Of a stretch of DNA of 5,962 bases, positions 4,938-5,962 are shown in pieces (position 1 is the first letter of the stretch; the number at the start of each line of letters is the position of its first letter). Source of the DNA: a bacterium (GTDB lineage Bacteria; Cyanobacteriota; Vampirovibrionia; Gastranaerophilales; Gastranaerophilaceae); the NCBI GenBank assembly GCA_004558955.1, contig SFZC01000163.1, forward strand, positions 1-5,962. Reading direction: 5' to 3'. The notes under the pieces were generated by a model. The model did not search any database. It was not told the origin of the DNA and saw nothing but the letters and a program-made list of their open reading frames with translations. The translations under genes and the position numbers were made by a program.

Positions 4938-5412
4938 TAGAGGAATAATTTTAGAACTTATATTTGATATTTGCGCTTCAGAAGCTGCTGTTTGTCATGA
5001 TTATGAAACGTTGATGCTTTATGAGTTAGACCTGAAAGAAAAAGAAGAAGTTAATGAAACTATTAAGTCAACCGGAGAAGAATCACCAGAAGTCATTCTA
5101 GAAATCGATTCGATAAAAGAAAAGATTAAATCAATTGACGAAATGATTAAATTAGAAACTAAAACAAGACGAAAAAAGCAAGATTTATTAGAGTCATTAG
5201 TAAAAAATTACAATAAAAGGTCTCATTGCAAAATTAAACACTGGTGTAGAGTTATTGAACATGACCTTGAACTACTAGAAAGTTGTGATTATGAAACTGT
5301 TAGAGAAATCATTATAGATGATTTTAAGAACTTTGCAATGACAATTTCTCTTTATACAGGAATTGAATATTCTGACTGTTATAGATGTATTTCAGATAAG
5401 CTTGATGTTTAA
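4909..5412 (+). CDS. Hypothetical cysteine-containing helical phage protein, start uncertain
   Basis: The frame gives up to 167 residues and is not recognised. The N-terminal third is helical (GIILELIFDICASEAAVCHDYETLMLYELDLKEKEEVNE). A central coiled-coil-like region (about 62-100) reads EIDSIKEKIKSIDEMIKLETKTRRKKQDLLESLV. The C-terminal part has cysteines at 107, 113, 126, 157 and 160, the last two as CYRC. These might bind metal or form a redox pair, though the spacing fits no known zinc finger. The start is doubtful. The ATG at 4909 overlaps the previous gene by 29 bases and has no ribosome site, while a good AGAGGA (4939-4944) sits just after the previous stop with only ATA (4945) and ATT (4948) in frame. 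The next in-frame ATG is at 5014. Confidence 0.7.
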   Translation: MLDYNKNQTSRGIILELIFDICASEAAVCHDYETLMLYELDLKEKEEVNETIKSTGEESPEVILEIDSIKEKIKSIDEMIKLETKTRRKKQDLLESLVKNYNKRSHCKIKHWCRVIEHDLELLESCDYETVREIIIDDFKNFAMTISLYTGIEYSDCYRCISDKLDV

Positions 5413-5431
5413 ATTTATAAATACTTTATTA

Positions 5432-5437
5432 TATAAT
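5432..5437 (+). promoter_or_regulatory. Possible -10 box just before the cysteine-rich gene
   Basis: A perfect TATAAT lies eight bases before the ATG at 5445, in the 32-base gap after the 4909 gene. No good -35 stands at 16-18 bp (TTAAAT or TAAATT). If active, the transcript would be leaderless or nearly so. In such AT-rich DNA a chance match is likely. Confidence 0.25.
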
Positions 5438-5444
5438 TCAAAAT

Positions 5445-5657
5445 ATGAAAGAAATATTATCTAAAAAATCTCAGAATAAGCTAAAATGCATTTGTGGACT
5501 ATGTAAGCATACATATGAAAACACTTCTTGCATTTATAATAAAATCATTGATGCTCAAAGTCCAGAAACAAAGATGTATCAAGAAATAACTAAGGTATTT
5601 AAAGAAGAATTAAAGAATGCTAATAGACCAAAGACCAGAAAATCCAAACAGAAATAA
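5445..5657 (+). CDS. Small cysteine-rich protein, possible zinc-binding
   Basis: The product is 70 residues and very basic, ending in NRPKTRKSKQK. The N-terminal half has four cysteines in KCICGLCKHTYENTSC (C15, C17, C20, C29), close to a small zinc-knuckle or treble-clef arrangement (CxC-x2-C-x8-C), with H22 as a further possible ligand. The second half is helical (ETKMYQEITKVFKEELKNA). It could be a nucleic-acid or protein-binding adaptor; no family is assigned. The ATG at 5445 has no Shine-Dalgarno. A TATAAT at 5432-5437 lies so close that a transcript from it would begin near the start codon itself. It overlaps the next gene by 41 bases. Confidence 0.7.
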   Translation: MKEILSKKSQNKLKCICGLCKHTYENTSCIYNKIIDAQSPETKMYQEITKVFKEELKNANRPKTRKSKQK

Positions 5658-5913
5658 AGCTTTTATATATACAACTAAATGTAAACTATGCGGAAAGACT
5701 AGAGAATACGATTCTATCATTCAAAAGTTTAAAAATGCAGGATATGATGTAGTTGTAAAACAAACACCATTGTTTGATGGTTGGAAAAAAGAAGCATCTA
5801 AGATTTCAGAAAAACTTGGAATTGAGATGCCATTTGTATGGTTTTTTAATACTCAAAAAGGAAAAACAATTGATGATGCAAAGCAATATGGAATTGATGA
5901 TTTGTTAAAATAA
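5617..5913 (+). CDS. Glutaredoxin/thioredoxin-fold protein
   Basis: The 98-residue product reads as a thioredoxin fold. The first strand is KAFIYTT (14-20), then CxxC (C22-K-L-C25) followed by a helix (REYDSIIQKFKNAG). A second strand (YDVVVKQTPL, 43-52) leads to a helix (WKKEASKISEKLGI), the probable cis-proline MPFVWFF (P72 before a strand) and a final helix (TIDDAKQYGIDDLLK). This order and the CxxC-to-cis-Pro distance fit glutaredoxin-like proteins, which many phages carry, often to reduce ribonucleotide reductase; no reductase gene is in this window. The fold is inferred by eye and the KCKLCGK active site is not a standard CPYC. The ATG at 5617 overlaps the previous gene by 41 bases and adds a short tail before the first strand. 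It ends the third unit; a promoter follows at once. Confidence 0.68.
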   Translation: MLIDQRPENPNRNKAFIYTTKCKLCGKTREYDSIIQKFKNAGYDVVVKQTPLFDGWKKEASKISEKLGIEMPFVWFFNTQKGKTIDDAKQYGIDDLLK

Positions 5914-5915
5914 TA

Positions 5916-5944
5916 TTTACTTTTTTAGTCTTCTAATTTAAAAT
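5916..5944 (+). promoter_or_regulatory. Sigma70-type promoter firing out of the window
   Basis: TTTACT (5916-5921), 17 bp, then TAAAAT (5939-5944), directly after the stop at 5911-5913. It shares the block TATTTACTTTT and the exact spacing with the promoters at 2153 and 3976. Transcription would start near 5951 and feed a gene beyond the window. No terminator is seen before it, so the third unit may read through. Confidence 0.7.
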
Positions 5945-5962
5945 AAAAATATCTTAACAAAT

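Overview
The window joins two unrelated pieces of DNA. Bases 1 to about 260 have balanced base composition and carry the 3' part of a membrane-protein gene resembling the antiporter-like (NuoL/M/N, 'complex I subunit 5') proteins of anaerobic Firmicutes such as Lachnospiraceae. From about base 250-267 onward the DNA is strongly AT-rich and carries densely packed, mostly overlapping, all plus-strand small genes: a bacteriophage early/recombination region. Both genes at the junction are cut mid-gene, so it looks like an assembly or amplification chimera, or an illegitimate recombination, rather than site-specific prophage integration. Sigma70-type promoters and Shine-Dalgarno sites fit a phage of a low-GC Gram-positive host, but taxonomy cannot be fixed from this window.

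Layout. (A) 250-2150: C-terminal part of a probable SSB, a coiled-coil protein of unknown function, a RusA-like Holliday-junction resolvase, a YqaJ/lambda-exonuclease-type nuclease, and a small protein of the DUF1599 / nucleotide-modification-associated type. (B) A promoter at 2153-2181 starts a second unit: an unknown basic protein (2209), a Gp157/Gam-like coiled-coil protein (2715), an ERF-family single-strand annealing protein (3166) and a 43-residue ribbon-helix-helix protein (3797), closed by an intrinsic terminator at 3931-3955. A duplicated translation-initiation segment lies between ERF and the ribbon-helix-helix gene. (C) A promoter at 3976-4004 starts a third unit of four unrecognised small proteins, a cysteine-rich 70-residue protein and a glutaredoxin/thioredoxin-fold protein. 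(D) A further promoter of the same design at 5916-5944 fires out of the window.

Together, SSB, exonuclease, annealing protein, a probable nuclease modulator and the resolvase make a complete phage recombination toolkit: the exonuclease resects ends, ERF anneals the single strands, SSB protects them and RusA resolves branches. The three promoters share one architecture (TTTACT, exactly 17 bp, TATAAT-like -10) and a common TATTTACTTTT block, suggesting coordinated control. The phage part is also strikingly poor in the tetramers GATC and GTAC compared with other palindromic tetramers, a probable footprint of host restriction.
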